NCBI GenBank assembly: GCA_004376055.2
Contig: CP049016.1
Span: 1,612,001 to 1,676,000 of the forward strand
DNA from: Nitrospirales bacterium LBB_01
GTDB lineage: Bacteria > Nitrospirota > Thermodesulfovibrionia > Thermodesulfovibrionales > Magnetobacteriaceae
Length of the DNA stretch: 64,000 bases
Reading direction: 5' to 3'
The position numbers and the translations under genes were made by a program. Under the pieces are notes generated by a model. The model was not told the DNA's origin. It was given only the letters and a program-made list of their open reading frames with translations, and made no database searches. Positions 9,157 through 18,503 of the stretch are shown here, piece by piece (the first letter of the stretch is position 1; each line of letters begins with the position of its first letter).

Positions 9157-9528
9157 CGTGCTATTAAATAAAGATTAATATTTTGCCTAATATTTATACA
9201 AATCTGGTAAACCGACAAAGCAACGGCAATCTCATAGGGTTTTATGGCAAAACCAAACAACTTATCAACACCATGTGTTCACAAACAATGTCCGATAAGT
9301 AATATTATGTAAAACATTTAATCTACCCATAGGTATCAGCCTGTTATTTTGAGGATGTTTTACTTAGTGCTTTTGTTTATAAACTTAGGCAATATTAAAG
9401 CGTTTTGTTAATAAGTCATTTAAGTGTTTGAGATAATGAAATAAAATCGGTGTACAAAATATTAGTAACTTGTAAGACAAAAAAATATTTGCATTTGATG
9501 GTAAAGAAATTGTAAACTTATGGCGTTT
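9157..9528. other. Non-coding region before tRNA-Gly
   Basis: About 370 bases of AT-rich sequence with no ORF that looks coding on either strand and no terminator or riboswitch that I can recognise. It presumably contains the tRNA promoter. Confidence 0.5.
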
Positions 9529-9600
9529 GCGGGCGTAACTCAGTGGTAGAGTGAAAGCTTCCCAAGCTTTTGGCCGCGGGTTCGAATCCCGTCGCCCGCT
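9529..9600 (+). tRNA. tRNA-Gly (anticodon CCC)
   Basis: 72-nt cloverleaf: acceptor GCGGGCG/CGCCCGC, D-stem ACTC/GAGT, anticodon stem AAAGC/GCTTT enclosing TTCCCAA, T-stem GCGGG/CCCGT with loop TTCGAAT, discriminator T. CCA is not encoded. Confidence 0.95.
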
Positions 9601-9720
9601 CTTGCATTCCTTCTCCACCTACCCTAAGGGTGTAGTTTTCTTTAGCTTGAACGCTGTTGTCAAATTGTGTTACAGTTATGGGTGTTGTCACAACTGAGGG
9701 GTTTAAAGAGAAGATACGTA

Positions 9721-11094
9721 ATGAAGAAATGGACTTTTAACACAATTACTTATAATCTATTCACAATGTCGCTGCTTTTTAGCATTGTTCTGACCACTGC
9801 CGCTTATGCCCATGAGTATTCACTCAATGAGCTGTATGAAATAGCGCTGAAAAATTCTGAGAGAATTAAAATCTCAGAAGAGGAACTTTATATATCTGAG
9901 ACTGGCAAAAAAAAGGCTGTGGCTGCTTTTTTACCAAATGTTACAGCCTATGGACAGTATTACAGATACAGCACCGATAAGTATAATGGGTTTAATTACC
10001 TGATCCAGCCTGAGCGAACTCTGCTTGGCGGCGTTAAACTTGAGGAGACCATCTCGCTTGGCGGCGCTCAGTTTAGCCGCCTTGATATTTCAAAACGAAT
10101 GATTGAAAAATCAGGCTTTGAGCTGTATTCAACAAAGGAAACCTTCTTGTTTGATGTAGCCTCATGGTACTTTAATGTTCTTAAAGCTAAAACGGCGGTT
10201 ACACTTGCAGAGAATAGCGCTGAGAGATTAAGAAGCTATAAAAACTCCGCTGAGACTAAACTTAAAGCCGGTGAAATTACAAAAACAGCCCTGTATAGGG
10301 CTAAGGCTGAACTATCCGGCGCTATGGCCGAACTCCTTAAAGCTCAAAACGACCTCAGCGTTAAAACCTCAGCCCTTGCCAGAAATATCGGCATAAGCGG
10401 CGAATTTGCCCTTGCCGACTACGCTGTTGCACGTAAAATTAATGAAGCCGAAATAGAAACAATTCTCTCTGCCTGTAAAACAACTGAAACCGCTTGTCTT
10501 GTTGATGCCGCTATGGCAGAGCGTGCAGAGGTAAAGGCTGCGATGTCCGCACTGGAGATGACCAAAAAACAAATTAGTTATGCTAAAAGCGCCTTTTTGC
10601 CGTCTCTAACCCTTGAGGGCCTGTATCAAAAAAGAGACGACTCTCCTCCCACCACAGACAACATGCCGCCTGAGACTATATACGGGGCAGTTAAACTGTC
10701 TTTCCCTGTCTTTGAAGGCGGTCTGAGATATGCAGAAGTCTCTGAGGCAGTGCACAAGAAAAACCAAAGTGAATTAGCCCTCCTTGATTTAAAAAAATCT
10801 CTTGAAAATGATGTTGAGGCATCATACTATACGTTCCTAACGCTTAAAAAAACATTTACCTACATTAGAGATCAACTGGACTATGCCAGCGAAAATTACA
10901 TTGCTGTATCAAGACAATTTAACGAGGGTCTTGCCACAAGCCTTGACGTCATTGACGCCAATAATCTTTTAACGCTTTCTGAAAAACAGTACTTTGATGC
11001 TTACTACGATCTCTCCCTATCCACTCTTAAACTTAAACGCTCAGTGGGCTTATTCTTAAAATCTATTTCAACTAAGAAGGAAAAAAATGGTTAA
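9721..11094 (+). CDS. TolC-family outer membrane efflux protein
   Basis: Outer membrane factor (458 residues from this start) forming the trimeric exit duct of the RND pump encoded downstream. Signal peptide at residues 1-31 (MKKWTFNT...AAYA), then two OEP repeats with long coiled coils. Characteristic motifs include EEDLxxxSETGKKKAVAAFLP-like and GLATSLDVIDANNLL near the C-terminus. The ATG at 9721 was chosen over an upstream in-frame ATG because it begins the signal peptide and follows AAAGAGAAG. It overlaps the adaptor gene by 8 nt. Confidence 0.93.
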   Translation: MKKWTFNTITYNLFTMSLLFSIVLTTAAYAHEYSLNELYEIALKNSERIKISEEELYISETGKKKAVAAFLPNVTAYGQYYRYSTDKYNGFNYLIQPERTLLGGVKLEETISLGGAQFSRLDISKRMIEKSGFELYSTKETFLFDVASWYFNVLKAKTAVTLAENSAERLRSYKNSAETKLKAGEITKTALYRAKAELSGAMAELLKAQNDLSVKTSALARNIGISGEFALADYAVARKINEAEIETILSACKTTETACLVDAAMAERAEVKAAMSALEMTKKQISYAKSAFLPSLTLEGLYQKRDDSPPTTDNMPPETIYGAVKLSFPVFEGGLRYAEVSEAVHKKNQSELALLDLKKSLENDVEASYYTFLTLKKTFTYIRDQLDYASENYIAVSRQFNEGLATSLDVIDANNLLTLSEKQYFDAYYDLSLSTLKLKRSVGLFLKSISTKKEKNG

Positions 11095-12181
11095 AATACA
11101 AACAACTTTACTAATCCTCCTTGTTCTAATCGCCGCATACGGCTGCAATGAAAAAGAAACCACAACTAAGGATGAAAAAGCAATAAAAGTACAGGTTGCT
11201 GCGGTTAAAACGGTATTTCTAAAACCTTTTATTGAAGCAACCGGCACTCTTGAGCCTTTTGAGCGGATAACGATAAGCAGCGAGGCAGATGGTCTCATTA
11301 AAAAGCTCTATGTTAGCGAGGGTGAAGCGGTTAAAAAAGGCGACCCCCTTGTCCTTATTGATACCAAAGATTACTCACTTGAGCTTTCACGCACGCAACA
11401 AGCATATAAACAAGCACAGGCCACACTCTCTAACACAAAATTGGAGTTTGAACGAAAGAAAGCGCTCCTTGATGAGGAATTGGTTACAAAGCAGCAGTTT
11501 GACGATGTTACAACCAGAAAAGCAATCGCCGAGGCTGAGCTAGAAAGAATGGCAGCAGCGTCTGATTTAGCAAAAATAAAACTTACCAAAACTAAACCCG
11601 CAAGTCCGATTACCGGCGCTGTTGAGCTGAAAAAGGTATCAGCCGGTGATTTTGTAAGATACGGCTCCCCTATGTTTAGTATTATTCAAACATCTAAACT
11701 TAAACTCTACTTTAATGTTGCCGAAAGAAACTCGGCAACAATAAAACCTGGAAACGATGTGGAATTCTCGGTTGATGCGGTACCATCCAAAAAGTTTACA
11801 GCAAAAATAACTATGGTCTATCCGGCTCTTGACGATAAAACCAGAATGCTTAAACTTGAGGCTGTTGTTGATAACTCAGATGGTACTCTAAAGGCAGGGT
11901 ATTTTGCAAAAGTCACATTATATGCAGCAAGCTCCAGCGATGTGCTGGCAGTCCCCTCAACATCGCTAATCCATGAGGGTGAAAAGTCAAAGGTGTTCGT
12001 AATTGAGGGAAACACGGCAAAACAGCGGCAAGTTTCAACTGGTCAGAGTTTTAACCTTGAGGGAGTTGATCTCACTGTGGTCTATGACGGTATAAAAGCC
12101 GGCGAGCAGGTTGTTACGGTTGGTCAGCAAGCCCTATTTGACGGCGCTCAGGTTAAAGTTGTAGTTGAGAACATAAAGTGA
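11087..12181 (+). CDS. RND efflux periplasmic adaptor (membrane fusion lipoprotein)
   Basis: A 364-residue HlyD/AcrA-type adaptor linking the inner membrane pump to the outer membrane duct. Lipobox AAYGC puts C20 as the lipid anchor. Domains in order: biotinyl-lipoyl (GLIKKLYVSEGEAVKKGDPL), alpha-helical hairpin (about 95-165), beta-barrel and membrane-proximal domain. The last codons overlap the pump gene by 4 nt (GTGA), showing coupled translation. Substrate cannot be read from sequence. Confidence 0.95.
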   Translation: MVKIQTTLLILLVLIAAYGCNEKETTTKDEKAIKVQVAAVKTVFLKPFIEATGTLEPFERITISSEADGLIKKLYVSEGEAVKKGDPLVLIDTKDYSLELSRTQQAYKQAQATLSNTKLEFERKKALLDEELVTKQQFDDVTTRKAIAEAELERMAAASDLAKIKLTKTKPASPITGAVELKKVSAGDFVRYGSPMFSIIQTSKLKLYFNVAERNSATIKPGNDVEFSVDAVPSKKFTAKITMVYPALDDKTRMLKLEAVVDNSDGTLKAGYFAKVTLYAASSSDVLAVPSTSLIHEGEKSKVFVIEGNTAKQRQVSTGQSFNLEGVDLTVVYDGIKAGEQVVTVGQQALFDGAQVKVVVENIK

Positions 12182-15100
12182 AACTACCTGATATTTCAAT
12201 AAAACGTCCTGTTTTTGCCACTATGATTATTCTTTCCCTCGTACTTTTGGGTGCAGTCAGCTATCCATCAATTGGAGTGGATTTATTTCCAAAAGTTGAT
12301 TTCCCCATAATTAGTTTAACCACAAGGCTGCCTGGAGCAAGTCCTGAGGTCATGGACATAGACATAACGGACAAAATTGAGGAAAGCATAAACACGATAA
12401 ACGGCGTTAAGTCTATCACATCTATCAGCACTGAGGGAGTTTCTACAATCATAGTGGAATTTGTACTGGATAGAAACATAGAGCTTGCAGCACAAGACGT
12501 AAGAGAGAAAGTTTCGGCAATTCGGGCAGCACTGCCAAAAGATATTTATGAGCCGGTTGTTGCTAAGGTTGATATGGATAGCTTTCCGGTACTGTGGTTA
12601 GCACTTACAGGCAAAAAATCGGTGCGTGAGATTTCAACCTATGCCGATGAAACACTTAAAGAGGCGCTGCAAAAAATTCAGGGTGTGGGTGCAATTCAAA
12701 CTACAGGGTTGCGGCTGAGGCAGGTACGGATATGGCTTGACAAAGAGAGGCTCAGGGCTTATAGCATAACCGGCGCCGACATCGTTAACGCTCTTAGAGC
12801 AGGAAACATAGAGCTTCCCGGCGGTAGAATTGAAAGCGCCACTAAGGAATTCACGGTTAAGATAAAGGGCGAGTTTAAATCACCGGAGGAGTTTAATAAC
12901 CTTATCATCACCTACAAAGACGGTAAGGCAGTGCGTTTGAAAGATGTTGGTAAGGCGCTGGATGATATGGCAGAGAGCCGTTCAATAGCCAGATTTAACG
13001 GCGAGACTGCCGTCGGACTTGGCATTCAAAAACAGTCAGGAACCAACACGGCAGATGTCGTTGACAAGGTAAAGAAGGAACTTGAAACCATTAAAAAGAC
13101 GCTTCCTCCCGGGCTAACGATTGGAATCAGCTTTGACCAATCCATATTTATAAAACGCTCCATAAACGAGGTTATGCACCATTTGGTTTACGGAGGAATT
13201 TTTGCATCCATTGCCGTGCTGATTTTTCTTGGCAGTTTGCGTGTCACTCTGATTAGTGCCCTTGCCATTCCCACAAGCATAGTGTCAACTTTTGCGATGA
13301 TGCACTTTCTGGATTTCACGTTTAACAATATGAGTATGCTTGCGCTGTCGCTTTCAATAGGAATTTTAGTGGATGACGCTATAATAGTGATAGAAAATAT
13401 CCACAGGCATATGAAATTAGGGATGTCTGCAAGGGAGGCAGCGTCACATGGCACCGATGAGATTGGGCTTGCCGTCATGGCAACAACGTTTGCAATTGTT
13501 GCAATATTTTTGCCTGTGGCTTTTATGAAAGGGCTTGTCGGACGATTCTTTAACCAGTTTGCTCTGACTGTTGTCTTTGCCGTATTAATGTCTATGTTTG
13601 TCTCCTTAACGCTAACTCCTATGCTTGCATCAAGATACCTTAAAGAGCATGATGACGCCGATTGCAGCGAAAACCCAACCATCTTTAGGCTTTTATACTG
13701 CTGGTTTAACACTCATTACATGAAACTTGAGGGGATTTACAGAGGGGTACTAAAATATTCGCTTGAACACCGGTTGAAAGTCCTTGCGTTTGGTTTTGTT
13801 ATATTTATGTTTAGCATATTTATGGTGAAATTTATTGGAAAAGAGATGCTTCCCCCTGAAGACCAGGCGCGTTTTGTTGTTAGGCTTCAGGCTCCTGTGG
13901 ATTATTCAGTAAGCTCAGTTGACAACATGTTTAAAAAGGCAGAGGATATAATCCGTGCACAATATGGAGTTCAGACGGTGTTTTACGCACACGGTTTTGG
14001 GCAAAGCGGAGAGATAAATAAGGCCACTGTGTTTATCACGTTAACAAACAAGAGGGAGCGTACAAAATCTCAGGAAAAGATAAAGTCGGAGGTCAGGAAA
14101 CTTCTACAGTCTCAGGTGCCGGGGCTTAAGGCAACGGTAGAAGACGTATCAATTTTGGGCGGTGGTCAGAGAAACGCTCTGATTCAATACAATATCCGAG
14201 GCCCAGATCTATCCGCACTTGAGAGTTTTTCCAGGGTAATCATGGACAAATTTTCTAAAGTTCCGGGAATTGTGGATGTTGACAGTTCAACAGAGTTTGG
14301 AAAGCCTGAGGTGCGGGTTTATGTTGACAGAGACCGTGCCGCAGATTTGGGTGTTGATATAGCGACTATTGCTGAGGCAATCAATCTGCTTATTGGCGGC
14401 GAGGTGGATGTGTCAAAGTATAAGGATGAGTCTAAGGGGCGGCGTTACGATGTCCGGGTGAGGCTTAATCTTGAAGATAGGACTAAATCTGGCGACATCG
14501 GCGGGATTTATGTAAGGGCAAAGGATGGGCGGTTGATTGAGCTGTCAAGCGTGGTAAAGACAGTTGAGGCCGGTGGCCCATCGGTTATAAACCGTGTGGA
14601 CAGGCAGCGGGCAGTGCTGATATTTGCAAACCTTGAGAAGAAACCTCTTGGAGAGGCTGTCGAGGATCTTCGCAGCATATCGGAGGGGATTTTGCCTCAA
14701 GGGTATTCTGGAATTTTTAAGGGGATGGCAGATACGATGGGGGAGTCGTTTTATTATCTGACATTTGCAATATTTCTGGGCATTTTTATGGCCTATATGA
14801 TATTAGCGGCGCAGTTTGAGAGTTTTATTCATCCTATTACGGTGCTGCTTGCTATGCCGTTTTCATTTATTGGAGCGTTTGGGGCGCTTCTAATTACCGG
14901 CATGACGCTGAACATATTTAGTTTTATAGGGTTAATCCTTTTAATGGGGCTTGTTAAGAAAAATTCAATCTTGCTTGTTAACTACACAAACACTCTAAGA
15001 GAGCGTGGAATGAGCTGCAGAGAGGCGCTGATTGAGGCAGGCCCCGTGAGACTTCGCCCGATACTTATGACAACCCTTGCGATGATTTTTGGCATGACCC

Positions 15101-15264
15101 CGATAGCATTAGCGCTTGGCGATGGCTCAGAAACACGCGCCCCAATGGCAGTAGCTACAATTGGCGGCCTTATCACATCTTTGTTTCTAACACTTTTGGT
15201 CGTACCCTCTGCCTATGACCTCTTTGACGAACTCCAAATGAAAATAATGGGGAAATTGAGATGA
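12178..15264 (+). CDS. RND-family efflux transporter permease (AcrB/HAE1-like)
   Basis: A 1028-residue inner membrane proton antiporter, full length for the family. Begins PDISIKRPVFATMIILSLVL and has two large periplasmic loops and 12 helices. The proton-relay segment ALSLSIGILVDDAIIVIENI in TM4 carries the paired aspartates, and the GMTPIALALGDGSE motif is near the end. GTG start overlapping the adaptor stop. Forms a three-gene pump with 9721 and 11087; drug or metabolite export is likely, substrate unknown. Confidence 0.97.
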   Translation: MKLPDISIKRPVFATMIILSLVLLGAVSYPSIGVDLFPKVDFPIISLTTRLPGASPEVMDIDITDKIEESINTINGVKSITSISTEGVSTIIVEFVLDRNIELAAQDVREKVSAIRAALPKDIYEPVVAKVDMDSFPVLWLALTGKKSVREISTYADETLKEALQKIQGVGAIQTTGLRLRQVRIWLDKERLRAYSITGADIVNALRAGNIELPGGRIESATKEFTVKIKGEFKSPEEFNNLIITYKDGKAVRLKDVGKALDDMAESRSIARFNGETAVGLGIQKQSGTNTADVVDKVKKELETIKKTLPPGLTIGISFDQSIFIKRSINEVMHHLVYGGIFASIAVLIFLGSLRVTLISALAIPTSIVSTFAMMHFLDFTFNNMSMLALSLSIGILVDDAIIVIENIHRHMKLGMSAREAASHGTDEIGLAVMATTFAIVAIFLPVAFMKGLVGRFFNQFALTVVFAVLMSMFVSLTLTPMLASRYLKEHDDADCSENPTIFRLLYCWFNTHYMKLEGIYRGVLKYSLEHRLKVLAFGFVIFMFSIFMVKFIGKEMLPPEDQARFVVRLQAPVDYSVSSVDNMFKKAEDIIRAQYGVQTVFYAHGFGQSGEINKATVFITLTNKRERTKSQEKIKSEVRKLLQSQVPGLKATVEDVSILGGGQRNALIQYNIRGPDLSALESFSRVIMDKFSKVPGIVDVDSSTEFGKPEVRVYVDRDRAADLGVDIATIAEAINLLIGGEVDVSKYKDESKGRRYDVRVRLNLEDRTKSGDIGGIYVRAKDGRLIELSSVVKTVEAGGPSVINRVDRQRAVLIFANLEKKPLGEAVEDLRSISEGILPQGYSGIFKGMADTMGESFYYLTFAIFLGIFMAYMILAAQFESFIHPITVLLAMPFSFIGAFGALLITGMTLNIFSFIGLILLMGLVKKNSILLVNYTNTLRERGMSCREALIEAGPVRLRPILMTTLAMIFGMTPIALALGDGSETRAPMAVATIGGLITSLFLTLLVVPSAYDLFDELQMKIMGKLR

Positions 15265-15328
15265 CAAAAAAGTAAGAGAGCATTTATAATGGCAGTAAGT
15301 ATCACATGTACTTATAAAGGAGGACACT

Positions 15329-15475
15329 GTGGACGTACAGGGTTCTAAAGCAAATATCCATTACTTTTTGAAGGTCTTTCAGAAAAAGATACTATCTCTT
15401 TATATAACATCGGTAAGCTTATGAAAGTTAAATAAGGGGATGTATTAATAAAAGAGGGAGATGATGATAAAACTT
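15329..15475 (+). pseudogene. Remnant of a cyclic-nucleotide-binding domain gene
   Basis: A good Shine-Dalgarno (AAAGGAGG, 15317-15324) precedes GTG at 15329, but the frame soon breaks. In another frame the peptide FEGLSEKDTISLYNIGKLM, then KVK-stop-GDVLIKEGDDDKT, matches the start of a cNMP-binding (Crp/PKA regulatory-like) domain. An in-frame TAA sits where a lysine is expected and the frame is lost again after DDKT. The piece covers only the first third of the domain. It fills most of the 296-base gap after the RND operon. Confidence 0.6.
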
Positions 15476-15560
15476 AAAGATACTGTCATCTCACATGACA
15501 AGATGGTTGAATGATTAATAAATCAGACACTATGTATAAACAGTAAAAACATTAAGAAGT

Positions 15561-16208
15561 ATGACGTATAACGAGTACATAAAATCGACAGAGTGGCAAA
15601 AGATAAAAAATGAAGCTCTCAAGATGGCTGATTATAAATGTCAAAGGTGTTCCTCAGCCATGAATTTAAATGGACATCATATATCATACCCAGATAACTT
15701 TGAGGACGATAACGTTGATAATATAGTTATCTTGTGTAAAAACTGCCATGAGATAATTCATGAAAAAAATATTCAATATAAGACAAACAAAAAATATAAG
15801 TATCATGCAAATGCACAAATAAAAACTAACAGAAAATTTGACAATAGCAGTACTTCAAAAGAGGCTGAGGCATACTTTAATAGTGGGTTTTTGCACTATA
15901 AAAATGGGGACCACGAGCAAGCTATTACTGATTATACAAAAGGTATAGAGTTAGACCCGAATTCTGCATCGGCGTATAATAATCTGGGAAGTTCATATAA
16001 TAATAAAGGGGAATATGACAGAGCTATTGCAGATTATAATAGAGCAATAGAGTTAAACCCTCACTTGACTGAGGCATACAATAACCGTGGAAACTCATAT
16101 AAAAACAAAGGAGATTATTACAACGCAATTGATGACTATAGTACAGCAGCTCGGCTCGGTTATATTGACGCACAATCTTTTTTACAATCCCAAGGCATCA
16201 AGTGGTAG
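15561..16208 (+). CDS. HNH nuclease-like domain fused to TPR repeats
   Basis: A 215-residue protein. Residues 1-70 form an HNH-type zinc module: C27-x2-C30, H39-H40, then C59-x2-C62 and H63/H67 in ILCKNCHEIIHE. Three TPR units fill 105-205 (e.g. AITDYTKGIELDPNSASAYN). HNH domains of this short type cut or bind DNA; TPRs mediate protein contacts. The fusion is unusual and its biological role is unknown. It could be a restriction or defence protein, or a non-catalytic zinc module. Weak ribosome site (AAGAAG). Confidence 0.7.
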   Translation: MTYNEYIKSTEWQKIKNEALKMADYKCQRCSSAMNLNGHHISYPDNFEDDNVDNIVILCKNCHEIIHEKNIQYKTNKKYKYHANAQIKTNRKFDNSSTSKEAEAYFNSGFLHYKNGDHEQAITDYTKGIELDPNSASAYNNLGSSYNNKGEYDRAIADYNRAIELNPHLTEAYNNRGNSYKNKGDYYNAIDDYSTAARLGYIDAQSFLQSQGIKW

Positions 16209-16228
16209 GGTGAAAAGAACTTGCAGAA

Positions 16229-16459
16229 CTACTTAAGAAGCCCTAACAGCCTGAGCATAACAGCCATTAAGCTGGCCTGTGCAACGAGCATAGCTGCTAC
16301 CCACTTGATGATGTCAGATTTAGCGCTCTCAATGTCAGCTTTAGTGGCTAAGTCCTTGCGAGAATTTGCCTCAGCTTCATTAATGACTCTAACAAGAGCC
16401 TCTGCGCCATCATCTCCAAGCTTTTTCCTTAAAACTTCTGGTATCGTTATCACGCTCAT
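16229..16459 (-). CDS. Small coiled-coil membrane protein (DUF1640-like)
   Basis: 76 residues: an N-terminal amphipathic part (ITIPEVLRKKLGDDGAEALV), a charged coiled-coil (about 22-48) and a C-terminal transmembrane helix (WVAAMLVAQASLMAVMLRLLGLL). Similar small proteins are annotated DUF1640 or coiled-coil/TM proteins of unknown function, often near mobile or toxin-type genes. A promoter at 16466-16494 ends 6 nt before the ATG and no ribosome site fits between, which points to a leaderless mRNA. Confidence 0.7.
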   Translation of the reverse strand: MSVITIPEVLRKKLGDDGAEALVRVINEAEANSRKDLATKADIESAKSDIIKWVAAMLVAQASLMAVMLRLLGLLK

Positions 16460-16465
16460 ATCTTC

Positions 16466-16494
16466 AGTATATCAAAACAAAAACTTTTCTTCAA
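16466..16494 (-). promoter_or_regulatory. Sigma70-type promoter for 16459 gene
   Basis: On the minus strand TTGAAG (16489-16494), 17-nt spacer, TATACT (16466-16471). The -10 box ends 6 nt before the ATG, so transcription should begin at or next to the start codon. Confidence 0.6.
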
Positions 16495-16501
16495 CATTTA
16501 T

Positions 16502-16599
16502 TGGCGAGAGCGTGTGGGAATCGAACCCACCCTTCCCACTTTTGGCAGGAAACACCGGATTTGAAGTCCGGGGGGGACACCAGAGCCCCATACACTCCC
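16502..16599 (-). tRNA. selC: tRNA-Sec (selenocysteine, anticodon TCA)
   Basis: 98 nt including encoded CCA. Features of SelC: 8-bp acceptor (GGGAGTGT with ACGCTCTC, including G-U pairs), anticodon arm CCGGACTTCAAATCCGG with TCA, a long variable arm, T-arm GTGGG-TTCGATT-CCCAC, discriminator G. It implies that the organism inserts selenocysteine at some UGA codons. No selenoprotein, selA, selB or selD lies in this window. Confidence 0.95.
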
Positions 16600-16643
16600 A
16601 TCTGTGATTTGTTAAAGTCATACTTTAATAGCCTATGGGTTTC

Positions 16644-18437
16644 TTAACCCTCGTCTCTTGCATTAAACTCAAGTTTCCATCTGTTTTTGCCATCGGTTGA
16701 TTCACAAAAGATTGAAAGCGTGCCGACCTCTGTCAAATACGCATGAAGCGTTACCGGTATCAAAGCTCCGACATTTTCCTCAACCGGCAATTCGGCCTCA
16801 ATTGGCGCTAGCTCCTCTATCTCATCGCTTAACCACTCATCAAGCAAATCCCCTACAGCATCATCTTTTCTCACTGTAGAGCTGAAAAATCTGAATTTTA
16901 CCTGCTCTCCAACTACAAGTCCAAATTCCTGACCGGGCACACTGACATCTGTCCCCTCCTCCATTCCTATCGGACACACACACAGCGCTTTAACCGGAAG
17001 CTCCATCCCCGGCACCGCAGGCATCGCAGCCTCTATGCCGATGTAATACGACCGCCCTGCCCCACCCCTTACTCTAATCCCGCTGCCGCGTTTTGTATAG
17101 CCATAACATGCGGCTCCCTGAGAAACGGCAAGCTCCGGGTCTGTTCCCACAAGTGTTGTAAGCGCTGCACCATCCGATGAGTCCAGCCAACCTGTAATTA
17201 CATCGGTTAGTCTGTCTCTTAGTGCAGAGGCCCTGGTAACTCCTCCGTTAAATAGAATCTTAGTTGGTCTGATAAATCCTGTGCCGCCTGTGGAGTGATG
17301 ACTGAGAAACTTAGCCAAATGCTTTGTCACAGCAGAATCTGTTGCATAATTAAGCCCTAACTCTTTAAATCCAATGGAGCGTTTCTCTGCAGGCATTTCA
17401 TCTATTTTGGTAAATGGGAAAAAACCATCTAAAATAGCTTTCTCTATATCCTCTCTGCTGACCTCGGTCTCTATAGTGCCGCCTACAACTGAGCGGCCGC
17501 GCCCAAGCACCGCTATCTTATAACTTTCAACAGCGGCATCGTTAATCATACTTTCCTTAGCCTCTCGCGCTCCATGAATTAATCCCAACATCTGATAGCC
17601 ATCAAGACTAACTCCGCTGTCGGAAAATTTCTTCTTTAGTATATAAGCCAGCATAAGGTCCATGTTATCGCCGCCAAGCAAAATATGTTCCCCAACTGCT
17701 ATCCTGTGAAGAGAAAGCTCCCCTACCTCATCACGTACCTCAATTAAAGTAAAATCCGTTGTACCGCCTCCAATGTCACAGACAAGCACAATGTCGCCCA
17801 GTTTCAGAGTTTTGCGCCAACTTTCTGAATGAGCGTTAAGCCAAAAGTAAAATGCAGACAGGGGTTCCTCTATAAGGGTTACGTTTTTAAGTCCTGCAAT
17901 CTCCGCTGCTTTTACCGTTAGTTCCCTTGATGCGGCATCAAATGAGGCCGGCACTGTCAGATAAATATCCTGTGTGCTTAACTGACTGGTCTTTCCAAAA
18001 TTAGCGTCCCATGCGGTTTTTATGTGTGACAGATATCTTGATGAGGCGTGAAGCGGCGACAGTTTTTGAACGTCCTCCGGTGAGTTCCACGGCAATATCG
18101 GTGAGGTTCTATCAACACTGGCATGACAAAGCCACGACTTAGCTGAGGAAATGAGGCGCTGAGGGAGCTGCGCTCCTCTCTTTCTGGCATACACTCCGGC
18201 TACGGCATCTGATGGGCTGCCCCAGGGTAATGCAAAACTGGTCTCTGGTTTTTCAGTTTCCGTTGGAACATAGAGAAATGACGGCAGCATCGTTAATTTC
18301 TCCACCACGCCTATGTCTGTTATCTGCGTAATCTCAAACACTGTCGGGGTTGGATTGTCTGACTCCGTATCAATGTATGCAACTACAGTGTTAGTTGTTC
18401 CTAAATCTATACCTACTATATATCTGGCGTCTGTCAT
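16644..18437 (-). CDS. Hsp70-family chaperone-like protein
   Basis: 597 residues with the actin-like ATPase fold of DnaK: phosphate-1 loop GIDLGTTNTVVAY, DIYLTVPASFD, phosphate-2 VCDIGGGTTDFTLIEV, and FNGGVTRASALRDRL. The C-terminal third does not look like the usual substrate-binding domain and lacks a DnaK lid, so it is a divergent Hsp70. The next gene downstream on the same strand (in the order of transcription it lies upstream, 18504-19148) encodes a DUF2760 protein, a known neighbour of this Hsp70 type. Ribosome site GAGGTGGCAGG precedes the ATG. Confidence 0.9.
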   Translation of the reverse strand: MTDARYIVGIDLGTTNTVVAYIDTESDNPTPTVFEITQITDIGVVEKLTMLPSFLYVPTETEKPETSFALPWGSPSDAVAGVYARKRGAQLPQRLISSAKSWLCHASVDRTSPILPWNSPEDVQKLSPLHASSRYLSHIKTAWDANFGKTSQLSTQDIYLTVPASFDAASRELTVKAAEIAGLKNVTLIEEPLSAFYFWLNAHSESWRKTLKLGDIVLVCDIGGGTTDFTLIEVRDEVGELSLHRIAVGEHILLGGDNMDLMLAYILKKKFSDSGVSLDGYQMLGLIHGAREAKESMINDAAVESYKIAVLGRGRSVVGGTIETEVSREDIEKAILDGFFPFTKIDEMPAEKRSIGFKELGLNYATDSAVTKHLAKFLSHHSTGGTGFIRPTKILFNGGVTRASALRDRLTDVITGWLDSSDGAALTTLVGTDPELAVSQGAACYGYTKRGSGIRVRGGAGRSYYIGIEAAMPAVPGMELPVKALCVCPIGMEEGTDVSVPGQEFGLVVGEQVKFRFFSSTVRKDDAVGDLLDEWLSDEIEELAPIEAELPVEENVGALIPVTLHAYLTEVGTLSIFCESTDGKNRWKLEFNARDEG

Positions 18438-18503
18438 AATAACCTGCCACCTCGCTTAAATTTAGTACATTAGTTGAAAAGATACGGCTAATCAAAGCAG
18501 GTT

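Noticed and set aside
9385-9618. 77-aa minus-strand ORF across the tRNA-Gly
   Set aside because: Its RRDSNPRP-type peptide is the familiar product of translating a tRNA gene; the cloverleaf is complete on the plus strand.
13188-13712. 174-aa minus-strand ORF
   Set aside because: Lies wholly inside the RND permease gene, with no ribosome site or family features.
16221-16607. 128-aa plus-strand ORF over tRNA-Sec
   Set aside because: Antisense to the small membrane protein and to the tRNA; no support.
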